DNA of 64,000 bases from Caballeronia turbans (GTDB lineage Bacteria > Pseudomonadota > Gammaproteobacteria > Burkholderiales > Burkholderiaceae): the NCBI GenBank assembly GCA_001544655.2, contig FCOD02000012.1, forward strand, positions 62,001-126,000. Direction: 5' to 3'. A program made the translations under genes and the position numbers. The notes below the pieces were generated by a model that was given only the letters and a program-made list of their open reading frames with translations, did no database searches and was not told the origin of the DNA. Positions 56,104-64,000 of the stretch are shown here, in pieces (the first letter of the stretch is position 1; every line of letters starts with the position of its first letter).

Positions 56104-56454
56104 TCGCTCTTTCCTCCAACCTGGTCTCTGAATTGGCACTCCTCCAAGCGGAGTGCGACGGAGTTGCGAGTATAAGAAGCGGCTCCGCGCGGCCCAAATA
56201 AGCGTTTCGCAGATCGATAGCGCGAGGGCGCGTATGTGCTATCGAGGTCGCCGAGGCGCGCGTCCGGCATCATCGCGGGGCCGAGCCGACGCAGCCGCGT
56301 TCGCGCGACGCAGTCCGCCAAATCTCGCGACCTGCTTTTGACCTGAGAAAAACTTCGTTCCCTTGCGCACTCCGCGCCGATAGAGTGCGTGCCTCGCCAT
56401 CGCACCGACGCACGACAACGGTGCACCGGCCCAACGAACGAAGGAATCTCATCC
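56104..56454. promoter_or_regulatory. divergent region between groESL and the amino acid importer operon
   Basis: 351 bp containing the CIRCE element (56133-56159) next to groES and, on the other side, the promoter of the plus-strand binding-protein gene. The rest, 56160-56454, shows no gene or repeat. Confidence 0.5.
56133..56159 (-). promoter_or_regulatory. CIRCE operator (HrcA-binding site) of groESL
   Basis: TTGGCACTC - 9 nt - GAGTGCGAC matches the consensus TTAGCACTC-N9-GAGTGCTAA at 15 of 18 arm positions with the exact spacer. It lies 30-56 bp upstream of the groES ATG. The HrcA repressor, itself stabilised by GroEL, should silence the operon until heat or unfolded proteins accumulate. 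Confidence 0.9.
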
Positions 56455-57276
56455 ATGAAAACCAGGACCTGGGGTGCGGTGCTCGCCGCACTGCTGGTGC
56501 TCGCATCCAATGCCGCGCACGCGGATCGTCTGGACGACATCAGGAAGGCCGGCGTGCTGCGCGTCGCGGCGTTCGACAGCAACCCGCCGTTCGGCTTCGT
56601 CGATCCGAAGGACAATCAGATCGTCGGGCTCGATGTCGATTACGCGCGCGCCGTGGCGAGGAGCCTGGGTGTGAAGCTCGAAGTGCAGCCGACCAATCCG
56701 GCCAATCGCATTGCGTTCCTGAAGTCGGGCAAGGTCGATCTCGTCTTCGCCAACTTCACGATCACCGACGAGCGCAAGAAGGAAGTCGATTTCAGCACGC
56801 CGTATTTTGCATCGGGCACGCAGTTCATCGCGAAGAAGGGTGTGCTCAAGTCGCCTGATCAGATCAACAGCCTGCGCATCGGCGCGGACAAGGGCACGAC
56901 CAACGAACAGCAGGTGCGTGCGAAGTTCCCGAACGCGACCATCGTCGCCTACGATGACACGCCCTTTGCCTTCGCCGCGCTGCGCACGGGCAACGTGCAG
57001 GCGATCACGCAGGACGGACCCAAGCTCGTCGCGCTGCTCGCGCGCGTGCCGGACAAGGCGAGCTACGAGATTCCCCCCTTCACGATCTCCAACGACTACG
57101 AAGGCGTCGGCGTGCCGAAGGGCGAAACGCGTCTGCTCGATGCCGTGAACGGCACGCTCACCAGACTCGAGGCGGACGGCGAGGCGGGGCGCATCTACGA
57201 CAGGTGGTTCGGACCGAAGAGCGCCGCGCCGCTGCCCCGCCTGTTCAAGATCGGCGATCCGCAGAAGAGCAGCTGA
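56455..57276 (+). CDS. amino acid ABC transporter periplasmic binding protein (family 3)
   Basis: A 273-residue solute-binding protein with signal peptide LAALLVLASNAAHA (cut near residue 22) and the family-3 fold: RLDDIRKAGVLRVAAFDSNP, LDVDYARAVARSLG, and the signature region FANFTITDERKKEVDFSTPY. It binds a polar amino acid or related compound and delivers it to the two permeases encoded next. An ATP-binding partner of the HisP/GlnQ type is not found nearby. The start at 56455 is set by the signal peptide. Confidence 0.88.
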   Translation: MKTRTWGAVLAALLVLASNAAHADRLDDIRKAGVLRVAAFDSNPPFGFVDPKDNQIVGLDVDYARAVARSLGVKLEVQPTNPANRIAFLKSGKVDLVFANFTITDERKKEVDFSTPYFASGTQFIAKKGVLKSPDQINSLRIGADKGTTNEQQVRAKFPNATIVAYDDTPFAFAALRTGNVQAITQDGPKLVALLARVPDKASYEIPPFTISNDYEGVGVPKGETRLLDAVNGTLTRLEADGEAGRIYDRWFGPKSAAPLPRLFKIGDPQKSS

Positions 57277-57359
57277 TCCCCGTTGCCGCGGTCGATGCCC
57301 GGGTCGCGTCTCAACATCGCACCGCCCGGGCTTCACGATTTCCGTTCTATGGGTCGATC

Positions 57360-58091
57360 ATGCAAGGCTGGCTTGAACCGAAGTATCTCGCGTGGCTGGA
57401 GCAGGGCACGGCCGTCACGCTGATGCTCTCCGCGTGCGCGGGCATTTGCGCGACACTGCTCGGCTTCGGGCTGGCGGTCGCGCGCACGTCACGAAGCGCT
57501 GCGGTCGCGCGGGTCGCCGCGCTCTATGTCTTCGTGTTTCGCAATTCGCCGCTGCTCGTGCAGCTATTGTTCTGGTATTTCGGCGCGGCCGCGTTGCTGC
57601 CGTCGGACTGGATGACCTGGCTCAACGCGCCGCATGCGGCGAAGCTCGGTATTCTCACGCTACGCTGGCCGAGCTTCGAGCTGTTCGCCGGCTGGATCGG
57701 CCTGACGTGCTACACGACGACGTTCATCGGCGAGGAGTTCCGCGCCGGGATGCGCGGGGTGGGCCATGCGCAGGAACAGGCCGCCGCGGCGCTCGGCATG
57801 AGCCGCTATACGGCGCTGCGCTACGTGATCCTGCCGCAGGCGCTGCGCATCGCGACGCCGCCGCTCGCGGGGCAATACATGAACGTGGTGAAAAACTCGT
57901 CGCTCACCATGGCGATCGGCGTCGCCGAACTCTCGTACATGTCGCGTCAGGTCGATACGGAGACCTTCAAGACCTTCCAGGCGTTCGGCACGGCCACGGT
58001 GTTCTACGTGCTGACCATCGCAGTCATCGAGGTGGCGCTGGTTCTCTGGCAGCGCACGGGTGCGCGCGCGCTGCAACGGGGTCATGCATGA
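57360..58091 (+). CDS. amino acid ABC transporter permease 1
   Basis: A 243-residue HisM/GlnP-type permease with about five membrane helices. GTAVTLMLSACAGICATLLG is the first helix with the family N-terminus, and the EAA loop EEFRAGMRGVGHAQEQAAAA plus LRYVILPQALRIATPPL contacts the ATPase. It overlaps the second permease by ATGA. The start at 57360 is used because the upstream extension overlaps the binding-protein gene. Confidence 0.88.
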   Translation: MQGWLEPKYLAWLEQGTAVTLMLSACAGICATLLGFGLAVARTSRSAAVARVAALYVFVFRNSPLLVQLLFWYFGAAALLPSDWMTWLNAPHAAKLGILTLRWPSFELFAGWIGLTCYTTTFIGEEFRAGMRGVGHAQEQAAAALGMSRYTALRYVILPQALRIATPPLAGQYMNVVKNSSLTMAIGVAELSYMSRQVDTETFKTFQAFGTATVFYVLTIAVIEVALVLWQRTGARALQRGHA

Positions 58092-58774
58092 GCGGGTTCG
58101 AGTGGTTTCCCTCGCTGCGCTATCTGCTGCTGGGCGCATTCCCTGCCGGACCGTTGGGCGGCATTGCGCTGACCGTGGCGCTCTCGGTCGCTTCCGCGCT
58201 GCTCGCCGCGATGGTGGGTCTCGCGGGCGGCATCGCGCTCGCCATGACGCGCGGCGCCGCGCATCTGATGCTCACGGCGGTGGTCGCGTTCTTCCGCGCC
58301 ATTCCCGTGCTGATGCTGATCTTCTGGACCTTCTTTCTGATGCCGGTGGTGCTGCACGTGAACCTGCCCGGTCTCGCGACGGTGATATGCGCGCTGGCGC
58401 TGATCGGCGGCGCGTACCTGTCGCACTCGGTGCATGCGGGCATCGTCTCGATCGGCGAAGGCCAGCGGCAGGCGGCGCTCTCGCTCGGGCTCACGCGCTG
58501 GCAGGCGCTGCGCGAAGTGATCCTGCCGCAGGCCGTGCGCGTGATGACGCCTTCGTTCGTCAATCAGTGGGTATCGCTCGTCAAGGACACGTCGCTCGCG
58601 TATATCGTCGGCGTGCCGGAATTCACGTTCCTCGCCAATCAGCTCAACAACCGCCTGATGGTTTATCCGGCGCAGATCTTCCTCTTCGTCGGCTTCGTCT
58701 ATCTGATGCTGTGCGGCGCGCTGCAGGGACTCGCCGGTGTGTTGCTCGGGCGTCGCAAGGCGGGGCCGGCGTAG
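58088..58774 (+). CDS. amino acid ABC transporter permease 2
   Basis: A 228-residue permease of the same family. Helices GGIALTVALSVASALLAAMV and others surround the EAA loop SVHAGIVSIGEGQRQAALSL, followed by ILPQAVRVMTPSF. It forms a heterodimeric channel with permease 1. No ATPase gene follows; the operon's ATPase may have been lost in the deletion at about 59359 or be encoded elsewhere. Confidence 0.88.
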   Translation: MSGFEWFPSLRYLLLGAFPAGPLGGIALTVALSVASALLAAMVGLAGGIALAMTRGAAHLMLTAVVAFFRAIPVLMLIFWTFFLMPVVLHVNLPGLATVICALALIGGAYLSHSVHAGIVSIGEGQRQAALSLGLTRWQALREVILPQAVRVMTPSFVNQWVSLVKDTSLAYIVGVPEFTFLANQLNNRLMVYPAQIFLFVGFVYLMLCGALQGLAGVLLGRRKAGPA

Positions 58775-58867
58775 CGGCATGTGACACAGACACGGCGCTT
58801 CGCGTGCAATACATCGCAGAAAAGCTCGTTTGTGGAACGCTTCGCAGCGGGCTAGATTGAAGCCATC

Positions 58868-59140
58868 GTGTATCGAAGGAAGCCGCTCATGCCGCTCATG
58901 TCGCACTACCTGCTGCACTACTGGCACATCCTCTCCGTCCGACTCGACGCATCGCGCGAGCGCCGCATGCTGCGTGAGGCAAGACGCGCGATGCAGGCAT
59001 GCGCATGCGGGACGCCCACGCACCGCGATGATGAGGCAAGCCGCGCGGAACGGCTTGAATGCATCGCGCTGTTCGCCCAGGCCGGGTACTTCAACATGGG
59101 CAACGCGGTCGATCTGTTTCAGCCGCCGCCGCCTTTCTGA
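58868..59140 (+). CDS. small hypothetical protein (about 90 aa)
   Basis: No family recognised. The product is Arg-rich with short hydrophobic patches (MSHYLLHYWHIL) and a Cys pair (QACACGTP). GTG at 58868 or ATG at 58889 could be the start. It lies between the permease and the truncated RidA gene on the same strand. Coding status is plausible, not certain. Confidence 0.4.
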   Translation: MYRRKPLMPLMSHYLLHYWHILSVRLDASRERRMLREARRAMQACACGTPTHRDDEASRAERLECIALFAQAGYFNMGNAVDLFQPPPPF

Positions 59141-59171
59141 GCCTGAACCACCCACAACGAAGAGGAGCACC

Positions 59172-59359
59172 ATGAGCGCCGATGCAAGACTGAACCGTCT
59201 GATCGAACCTGGCCGCACGTCCAGCAACCCGAAGGCGAATTACCGGAACGCCACGCGCTGGGGCGATCTCGTCTTCGTATCGGGCAAATCGGCGAACGGC
59301 GCAGTCGACGGCAAGGCGCCGCAGGGCAGACTCGGCGATAACCTGACGCTCGCGGACGG
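59172..59359 (+). pseudogene. RidA-family gene, 3' end deleted
   Basis: GAGGAG precedes an ATG at 59172, and the product MSADARLNRLIEPGRTSSNP, then ATRWGDLVFVSGKSANG and [12 protein letters not shown], is the N-terminal 60 residues of a RidA/YjgF-type imine deaminase, normally about 150 residues in this subgroup. Homology stops at about 59359, after which the frame runs for 16 bases of foreign (reverse-strand ATPase) sequence to a stop at 59373-59375. The catalytic Arg region is missing, so it is dead. Confidence 0.75.
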
Positions 59360-60000
59360 CCGAGATCGTGCGTGATGAGCAGCACGGCCATCGACAGTTC
59401 GCGCCGCAGCCGGTCGAGTAGTTCGAGAATCTGCGCCTGGATGGTGACGTCGAGTGCGGTGGTCGGCTCGTCGGCGATCAGAAGGCCGGGACGGCACGCG
59501 ACGGCGATCGCGATCATCACGCGTTGCCGCTGGCCGCCCGAGAGCTGATGCGGGTAGTGCCCGAAGCGGCGTTGCGGCTCGGGCAGGCGCACGAGTTCGA
59601 GCAGTTCGCGCGCTTCCTTGTGCGCGGCCTGCGCCGACATCGGCCGATGCAGCGTCAACGCTTCGGCCACTTGCCTGCCGATGGGCTGAAGCGGGTTCAG
59701 CGAGGTCATCGGCTCCTGAAAGATCATGCCGATGCGGTTGCCGCGCAGCGCGCTCCATTCGCGCTCGCTCTGCGTGAAGAGCGGCTTTTCCTCGAAGCGG
59801 ATCGCGCCTTGCACCTGCGCCCGGCCGGGAAGCAGGCCCATGGTCGCGAGCGCGACGGTGGATTTCCCGCTGCCGGACTCACCGACCAGCGCGAGGATCT
59901 CGCCGCGCGCGATCGTCAGGTCGAGAGGACGCACCGCGGCATGTCCGCCGAAGGACACGCTCAACTGGTCGATCTGGAGCAGGGGCGCCGAAAGACTCAT
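59359..60000 (-). pseudogene. OppD/DppD-type ABC ATPase, 3' end deleted
   Basis: The first 214 residues are a good oligopeptide-type ATPase: LVGESGSGKSTVALATMGLL (Walker A), [58 protein letters not shown] and [10 protein letters not shown]. After HDLG the reading turns into the reverse of the RidA gene and random residues. The normal C-terminal 100-plus residues are absent. Its ATG overlaps the stop of the flavin monooxygenase relic (ATGA). The truncation lacks the C-terminal oligopeptide-transport domain, so function is doubtful although the nucleotide-binding core is almost complete. Confidence 0.75.
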
Positions 60001-60840
60001 GGCGCTTGCGTGGCCGGTGCGTCGGCCAGATCGCGAAAGCCCGCGCCCGTGTGACGCGGACCGAGTCGCGCGCCTTCGCCGAACAGCTTCTCGCGCAGGG
60101 TGCCCTGCGCATACGCCGTCTTGTAGATGCCGCGCGACTGGAGTTCCGGAATCACGAGATCGATGAAATCCTCGTAGCTCTCCGGTGTTACCGTGCGCGT
60201 GAGATTGAAGCCATCGATGTCGGCTTCATCGACCCAGGACTGTAGCGCGTCGGCCACCTGCATGGGATTGCCGACGATCGTCGTATAGCGTCCGCCCAGT
60301 TGCATCTGTTCGGGCAGATGCCGCACGGTCACGCCGCGCTTGCCGTCGGTCACGCGCTGCACCGACGATTCGATGCCCCGCCCCTTGTGACCGCCCGGAA
60401 GGGGCGAGCTCGTCATCCGGCGCGTAGGTGGAATAGTCGATGCCGCTGCCCGCCGCGAAGTGCGCGAGGCCCGCCTCGGGGCTCGCATGGCGCGCGTACT
60501 CGGCGAATTTTTCCTGCGCGTCGCGCTGCGTGCGTCCCACCACGACGGTGATGCCCATGATGATCTTCAGATCGCCCGGGGCGCGTCCGGCCGCGACCGC
60601 CTGCGCGCGCAGCGCGTCGACCAGCTTGCGCGTGCCTTCCTTGCTCTGGCTCGACACGAACACGCATTCGGCATGTCGCACAGCGAACGCCTGGCCGCGT
60701 CCCGACGATCCCGCCTGGAACAGCACCGGCGTGCGCTGCGGTGAAGGCTCGCAGAGGTGATAGCCCTCGACGTCGTAATAGCGGCCGCGATGCCCGTCGA
60801 ACGCGCTGTGATGTATCCGCTGGTGCTGCCGAATCTGCAC
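59997..60840 (-). pseudogene. NtaA/SnaA-type flavin monooxygenase, 5'-truncated and frameshifted
   Basis: The minus strand encodes the C-terminal half of an LLM-class flavin-dependent monooxygenase. GYHLCEPSPQRTPVLFQAGS and RHAECVFVSSQSKEGTRKL occur in the first frame; after a frameshift near 60400-60420 it continues GGRYTTIVGNPMQVADALQSW, DIDGFNLTRTVTPESYEDF and GIYKTAYAQGTLREKLFGEG. The first about 190-200 residues, including part of the flavin site, are missing. Such enzymes oxidise sulfonates, sulfones or aminopolycarboxylates, which would fit the neighbouring transport genes. Confidence 0.8.
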
Positions 60841-60908
60841 GCCGCGCTGGCGTACCGGGCGCTCGCTCCGGAGTCGTTTAACTGTGAGCGTGTTCCTTAA
60901 AGTTAACT

Positions 60909-60944
60909 TGTAGCGATGAATACGAGATTGTAGACTTCGCTACA
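60909..60944 (+). promoter_or_regulatory. inverted-repeat operator overlapping the chrB start codon
   Basis: TGTAGCGA (60909-60916) and TCGCTACA (60937-60944) form a perfect 8-bp inverted repeat; an internal TGTAG (60929-60933) pairs with the same right arm. The right arm ends on the A of the chrB ATG. ChrB is a chromate-responsive regulator in other chr operons, so this is a good candidate autoregulatory site. There is no Shine-Dalgarno sequence before the ATG, so chrB may be translated from a leaderless or very short leader mRNA. Confidence 0.6.
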
Positions 60945-61924
60945 TGGAAACTCTCTCGACCTGGTTGCTGCTCGTCCTCACGCTGCCGACCGAAAACGCG
61001 ACCGCGCGCATGCGCTTCTGGCGCGCCCTGAAAGCCAAGGGCTGTGGCGTGCTGCGTGACGGTATCTACCTGCTGCCGCATTCTGCAGAGCGGGAAGCAA
61101 CGCTGCGCGACTTATCAGTTGCGATCGGAGAGGCTGGCGGCACTGCATATGTGCTCCGCGCGCCGAGCCTTGATGTCGAACAGGACGTCGAATTCCGTGG
61201 GTTGTTCGATCGTTCCGAGGACTACGCGACATTCATCCAGTCGCTCTCGGAATCCCGCAAGACCGTTGCAGGCCAGTCGGAGAGCGAACTCAGGCGCTTG
61301 CTGCGTCGACTACGCAGGGACTATGAGACGATCGTCGCGATCGACTACTTCCCGGACGCCGGCGCGACACGCGCCGAGGCGGCCTGGCAGGACTTCGTGG
61401 CGCACGTCGATACGGTGCTCTCACCCGGTGAGCCACACTCGGCCGAGCGGGCAATTCGGCTACTGGCGATCAAGGACTATCAGGGGCGGACGTGGGCGAC
61501 GCGCCAGCATCTTTGGGTGGATCGTGTCGCCAGCGCCTGGCTCATTCGCCGCTTCATCGACCCGGACGGCCGATTCCTCTGGCTCGGCTCTCCCGAGGCG
61601 TGTCCAAAGAACGCGTTGGGCTTCGATTTCGACGGTGCCGCGTTCACGCATGTGGGTGAGCGGGTGACCTTCGAGGTGCTGATGGCGAGCTTCGACCTCG
61701 AGCGCGACCCGGCACTGTTGCGGCTTGGCGCGATGATTCACGTTATGGACGTGGGTGGCGCGCCCGTCCCCGAGGCGATCGGGTTCGAAGCCATCATGGC
61801 GGGGGCGCGCGAGCGCGCGGCCGATGATGACGCACTGCTCGACGAAATGTCGCGCGTGCTCGATTCGATGTACGCCCATTTCGCCGCGAGCGCGAAAAGC
61901 ACCGACGCAGGGAGCCGCTCATGA
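60944..61924 (+). CDS. chrB: chromate-sensing regulator ChrB
   Basis: A 326-residue protein with both ChrB domains. The N-terminal half starts STWLLLVLTLPTENATARMR, the usual opening, and includes GVLRDGIYLLPHS. The C-terminal half has TRQHLWVDRVASAWLIRRFI, FDFDGAAFTHVGERVTFEVL and GAMIHVMDVGG with His/Cys/Asp residues proposed to sense chromate. It represses or activates the chr operon in response to chromate. It overlaps chrA by ATGA. Confidence 0.92.
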   Translation: METLSTWLLLVLTLPTENATARMRFWRALKAKGCGVLRDGIYLLPHSAEREATLRDLSVAIGEAGGTAYVLRAPSLDVEQDVEFRGLFDRSEDYATFIQSLSESRKTVAGQSESELRRLLRRLRRDYETIVAIDYFPDAGATRAEAAWQDFVAHVDTVLSPGEPHSAERAIRLLAIKDYQGRTWATRQHLWVDRVASAWLIRRFIDPDGRFLWLGSPEACPKNALGFDFDGAAFTHVGERVTFEVLMASFDLERDPALLRLGAMIHVMDVGGAPVPEAIGFEAIMAGARERAADDDALLDEMSRVLDSMYAHFAASAKSTDAGSRS

Positions 61925-63096
61925 GCACGACCGCGACGGTCGCGCCTTCGTATTCCCTCGGCGAGTTGATGCGCTACATGCTCAAACTCGGTACGTTCGG
62001 GTTTGGTGGGCCAGTCGCACTCGTCGGCTACATGCACCGCGATCTCGTTGAACGGCGTGGTTGGATCACGGACGACGACTATCGCGAGGGACTCGCGCTG
62101 GCGCAAATGATGCCAGGGCCGCTGGCCGCACAGCTTGGGATCTATCTCGGCTACGTTCATTACCGCGTGCTGGGTGCGACGGTCGCCGGGATCGCATTCG
62201 TGCTGCCTTCGTTCTTGATGGTGGTGGCGCTCGGTTGGGCGTACGTGCACTTCGGTGGATTGCCATGGATGCAGGCGGTGTTCTATGGCGTTGCCGCAGG
62301 GGTTGTCGGCATCATCGCGATGAGCGCCTATAAGCTCGTCAACAAGACCCTCAAAACTGACAAGCTGCTCTGGGCCATCTTCCTCGTGGTGGCGGCTGTG
62401 ACGGTCGTGACCGAATCGGAAGTCGCGTGGCTGTTCATCGCCGGCGGCTTGGTGAACATGTTTCGCCGCGCTCCGCCCCGGTGGCTCGGCAAAGGTGGCA
62501 TGAACGCGCTCGCCGCCGTGCACGGGCCGGCGCTCGGTGGACTCATGAGCGGGCATGACGTTTCTTTGATGACCCAGATCGGACTGTTCTTTACGAAGGC
62601 GGGCGCCTTCGTGTTTGGTTCGGGGCTCGCGATCGTGCCATTCCTATACGGCGGAGTCGTCACGGAAAATCACTGGCTGAACGACAAGCAGTTCGTCGAC
62701 GCGGTCGCAGTCGCGATGATCACGCCGGGTCCGGTCGTCATCACTGTGGGATTCATCGGTTATCTGGTTGCGGGTTTGCCCGGCGCCTGCGTCGCGGCAC
62801 TCGGTACGTTTCTGCCTTGTTACCTGTTCACGGTCTTGCCTGCACCGTACTTCAAGAAGTACGGGCGGCTCCCCGCCATCAAAGCGTTTGTGGACGGCAT
62901 CACGGCGGCAGCGGTCGGCGCGATCACCGGCTCGGTGATCGTGATCGCACGTCGCTCCATCGTCGACTGGCCAACGGCGCTGCTCGCACTGATCACCGTC
63001 GTTGTGCTCTGGCGTTTCAAGAAGCTGCAGGAGCCGGTGGTCGTTGCGGCAGCCGCACTGGTTGGTCTCGTCGTCTATCCGCTCACTCACCTGTAA
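61921..63096 (+). CDS. chrA: chromate efflux pump ChrA
   Basis: A 391-residue membrane transporter of the CHR superfamily (long, two-domain type). The duplicated signature is visible: FGFGGPVALVGYMHRDLVER and AQMMPGPLAAQLGIYLGY in the N-half, and FVFGSGLAIVPFLYGGVV and AMITPGPVVITVGFIGYLV in the C-half. It expels chromate using the proton motive force. It overlaps chrB by 4 bp. Confidence 0.95.
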   Translation: MSTTATVAPSYSLGELMRYMLKLGTFGFGGPVALVGYMHRDLVERRGWITDDDYREGLALAQMMPGPLAAQLGIYLGYVHYRVLGATVAGIAFVLPSFLMVVALGWAYVHFGGLPWMQAVFYGVAAGVVGIIAMSAYKLVNKTLKTDKLLWAIFLVVAAVTVVTESEVAWLFIAGGLVNMFRRAPPRWLGKGGMNALAAVHGPALGGLMSGHDVSLMTQIGLFFTKAGAFVFGSGLAIVPFLYGGVVTENHWLNDKQFVDAVAVAMITPGPVVITVGFIGYLVAGLPGACVAALGTFLPCYLFTVLPAPYFKKYGRLPAIKAFVDGITAAAVGAITGSVIVIARRSIVDWPTALLALITVVVLWRFKKLQEPVVVAAAALVGLVVYPLTHL

Positions 63097-63187
63097 GCCG
63101 CTTCGAGCTGGAAAACGGCGGGGGAAATTCCTGGGCGAAAACGAGCGAAGCGAAGACGAGCACCTCGGCACACTACGAGGAGACATC

Positions 63188-63919
63188 ATGGCAACCCGTC
63201 GTAAATTCCTGCATCAGACCGCTGCCGTGGGGGCAGGCTTGATGATCGCGAAAGCCGATGCTGCGCACGCTGCAGACCAATACGGCTATGTCGACAACCT
63301 TACTGACGCCGACGGCAAATATGCGGCTGGCCCACTACCGTTCGCGTTCGACGCGCTGGAACCCGTCATCGACGCGCGTACTGTCGAATTGCACTACACC
63401 TTCCATCACAAACCCGCTGTGGCGGCAGCGAACAAGGCCGAAGAAGCGCTCAGCAAAGCGCGCGAGTCGAATGACTTCGCGCTCGTGAAGTATCACGAAA
63501 AAGAACTCGCGTTCCAGCTTTCGAGCCATATTCTGCACACGGTTTACTGGACGAGCCTATCGGGCAAGGGTGGCGAACCAAAGAACGAACTGGCCCAAAT
63601 TATCGACAAGAACTTCGGCTCCTACGCCAAGTTCAAGGCGCAACTCGTAGCGGCGACGATCGCCACGGAAGCATCGGGCTGGGGTGTGGTGGGATATTTG
63701 CCTTCCACCGGAAAGCTGATGATCCTCCAGTGCGAGAACCACCAAAAGCTCACGGCATGGGGCATCCAACCGATACTGGTACTGGACGTCTTCGAGCACG
63801 CGTACTACCTGAAATATCAGAACCGACGCATGGAGTACGTCAATCAGCTCTTCAACATCCTGAATTGGGATAACGCAGCCATGCGGCTACAGGCAGCGAT
63901 GCGGGTTCCGAGCGCATGA
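63188..63919 (+). CDS. chrC: Fe/Mn superoxide dismutase of the chr operon, Tat-like leader
   Basis: A 243-residue Fe/Mn-SOD-family protein. Metal ligands are recognisable in LHYTFHHK, SSHILHTVYW and VLDVFEHAYYLKY. The N-terminus TRRKFLHQTAAVGAGLM followed by DAAHA-AD looks like a twin-arginine signal, so it is probably exported to the periplasm. In Ochrobactrum tritici the chr operon has the order chrB-chrA-chrC, with chrC a superoxide dismutase, which this matches. It removes superoxide formed during chromate reduction. GAGGAG precedes its ATG by five bases. Confidence 0.9.
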   Translation: MATRRKFLHQTAAVGAGLMIAKADAAHAADQYGYVDNLTDADGKYAAGPLPFAFDALEPVIDARTVELHYTFHHKPAVAAANKAEEALSKARESNDFALVKYHEKELAFQLSSHILHTVYWTSLSGKGGEPKNELAQIIDKNFGSYAKFKAQLVAATIATEASGWGVVGYLPSTGKLMILQCENHQKLTAWGIQPILVLDVFEHAYYLKYQNRRMEYVNQLFNILNWDNAAMRLQAAMRVPSA

Positions 63920-64000
63920 CCGAGCGCGCGTCCGGACGCGCACCGGAAAGCGTGCCGAACGATGCCGATGATGAATCGTCTCTCACACTGGTTCGCACTC
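63916..64000 (+). CDS. start of a gene cut by the window edge
   Basis: An ATG in ATGA overlap with the chrC stop opens a frame (MTERASGRAPESVPNDADDE) that runs off the window without a stop. Twenty-eight residues are visible and match no family I know. Overlap with chrC suggests it is part of the chr operon (a chrF-like or rhodanese-type gene would be usual there), but this is a guess from context. Confidence 0.45.
   Translation, partial: MTERASGRAPESVPNDADDESSLTLVRT

Noticed and set aside
60780-60890. Short plus-strand frame (MYPLVLPNLHAALAYR...) before chrB
   Set aside because: It looks coding-like for about 20 residues but is too short to assign and overlaps the monooxygenase relic; probably chance or the end of a lost gene.

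Overview
The window is GC-rich, tightly packed DNA with strong GC3 bias and many ATGA/GTGA gene overlaps. Gene content (hmf furan catabolism, Wzc-type exopolysaccharide locus, chrBAC, CIRCE-controlled groESL) fits a Burkholderiales chromosome or megaplasmid, most likely Burkholderia/Paraburkholderia/Caballeronia. That placement is inference from content; I found no rRNA, tRNA or CRISPR array.

Region 1 (1-1.4 kb) holds the start of a DUF4382-type lipoprotein, an isolated TadE-like pseudopilin-like protein and a small conserved-looking protein. Region 2 (1.6-24.3 kb) is an exopolysaccharide locus: WcaF-like acetyltransferase, four glycosyltransferases, a cupin, a Wzx-like flippase, a Tat-exported beta-helix protein, a Wzc-type chain-length determinant/tyrosine autokinase, a Wzy-like polymerase, and gmd, fcl and a perosamine-synthase-like aminotransferase. 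The last three all work from GDP-4-keto-6-deoxymannose, so the polymer probably contains L-fucose and/or perosamine. The locus ends with two divergent phytanoyl-CoA-dioxygenase-like (PhyH) proteins and a lipoprotein glycoside hydrolase of the GH39 type. No initiating phosphoglycosyltransferase and no Wza are present in the window.

Region 3 (24.8-26.4 kb) has a small unknown gene followed by the decayed remains of two DUF1254-family genes. Region 4 (26.4-42.8 kb) is a complete furan-catabolism (hmf) island: LysR-ALDH on one side, then hmfFG (UbiD/UbiX), hmfABC (molybdenum furoyl-CoA dehydrogenase, with a CoxG-like domain fused to HmfA), hmfD, hmfE, hmfH, an MFS transporter, an unexpected fatty-acid-hydroxylase-like membrane protein and a second, paralogous LysR regulator. 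Together these could take HMF/furfural through 2,5-furandicarboxylate and 2-furoate to 2-oxoglutarate.

Region 5 (43-56.2 kb) is a stress-flavoured accessory stretch with several gene relics: a thioredoxin-reductase-like flavoprotein without the CxxC, a zf-UBP protein, a ClpK/ClpG-type disaggregase, a PRC-barrel protein, an AraC regulator, PsiE, a glutathione-independent formaldehyde dehydrogenase, an IS1182-type transposase fragment and a groES-groEL operon with a CIRCE operator. Region 6 (56.4-60.9 kb) is a polar amino acid ABC importer (binding protein plus two permeases) followed by a deletion scar that joins a truncated RidA gene tail-to-tail with a truncated OppD-type ATPase, next to a truncated and frameshifted flavin monooxygenase. 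Region 7 (60.9-64 kb) is a chromate-resistance operon chrB-chrA-chrC (SOD, with a Tat-like leader) with an inverted-repeat operator overlapping the chrB start codon, and the first codons of another gene at the window edge.
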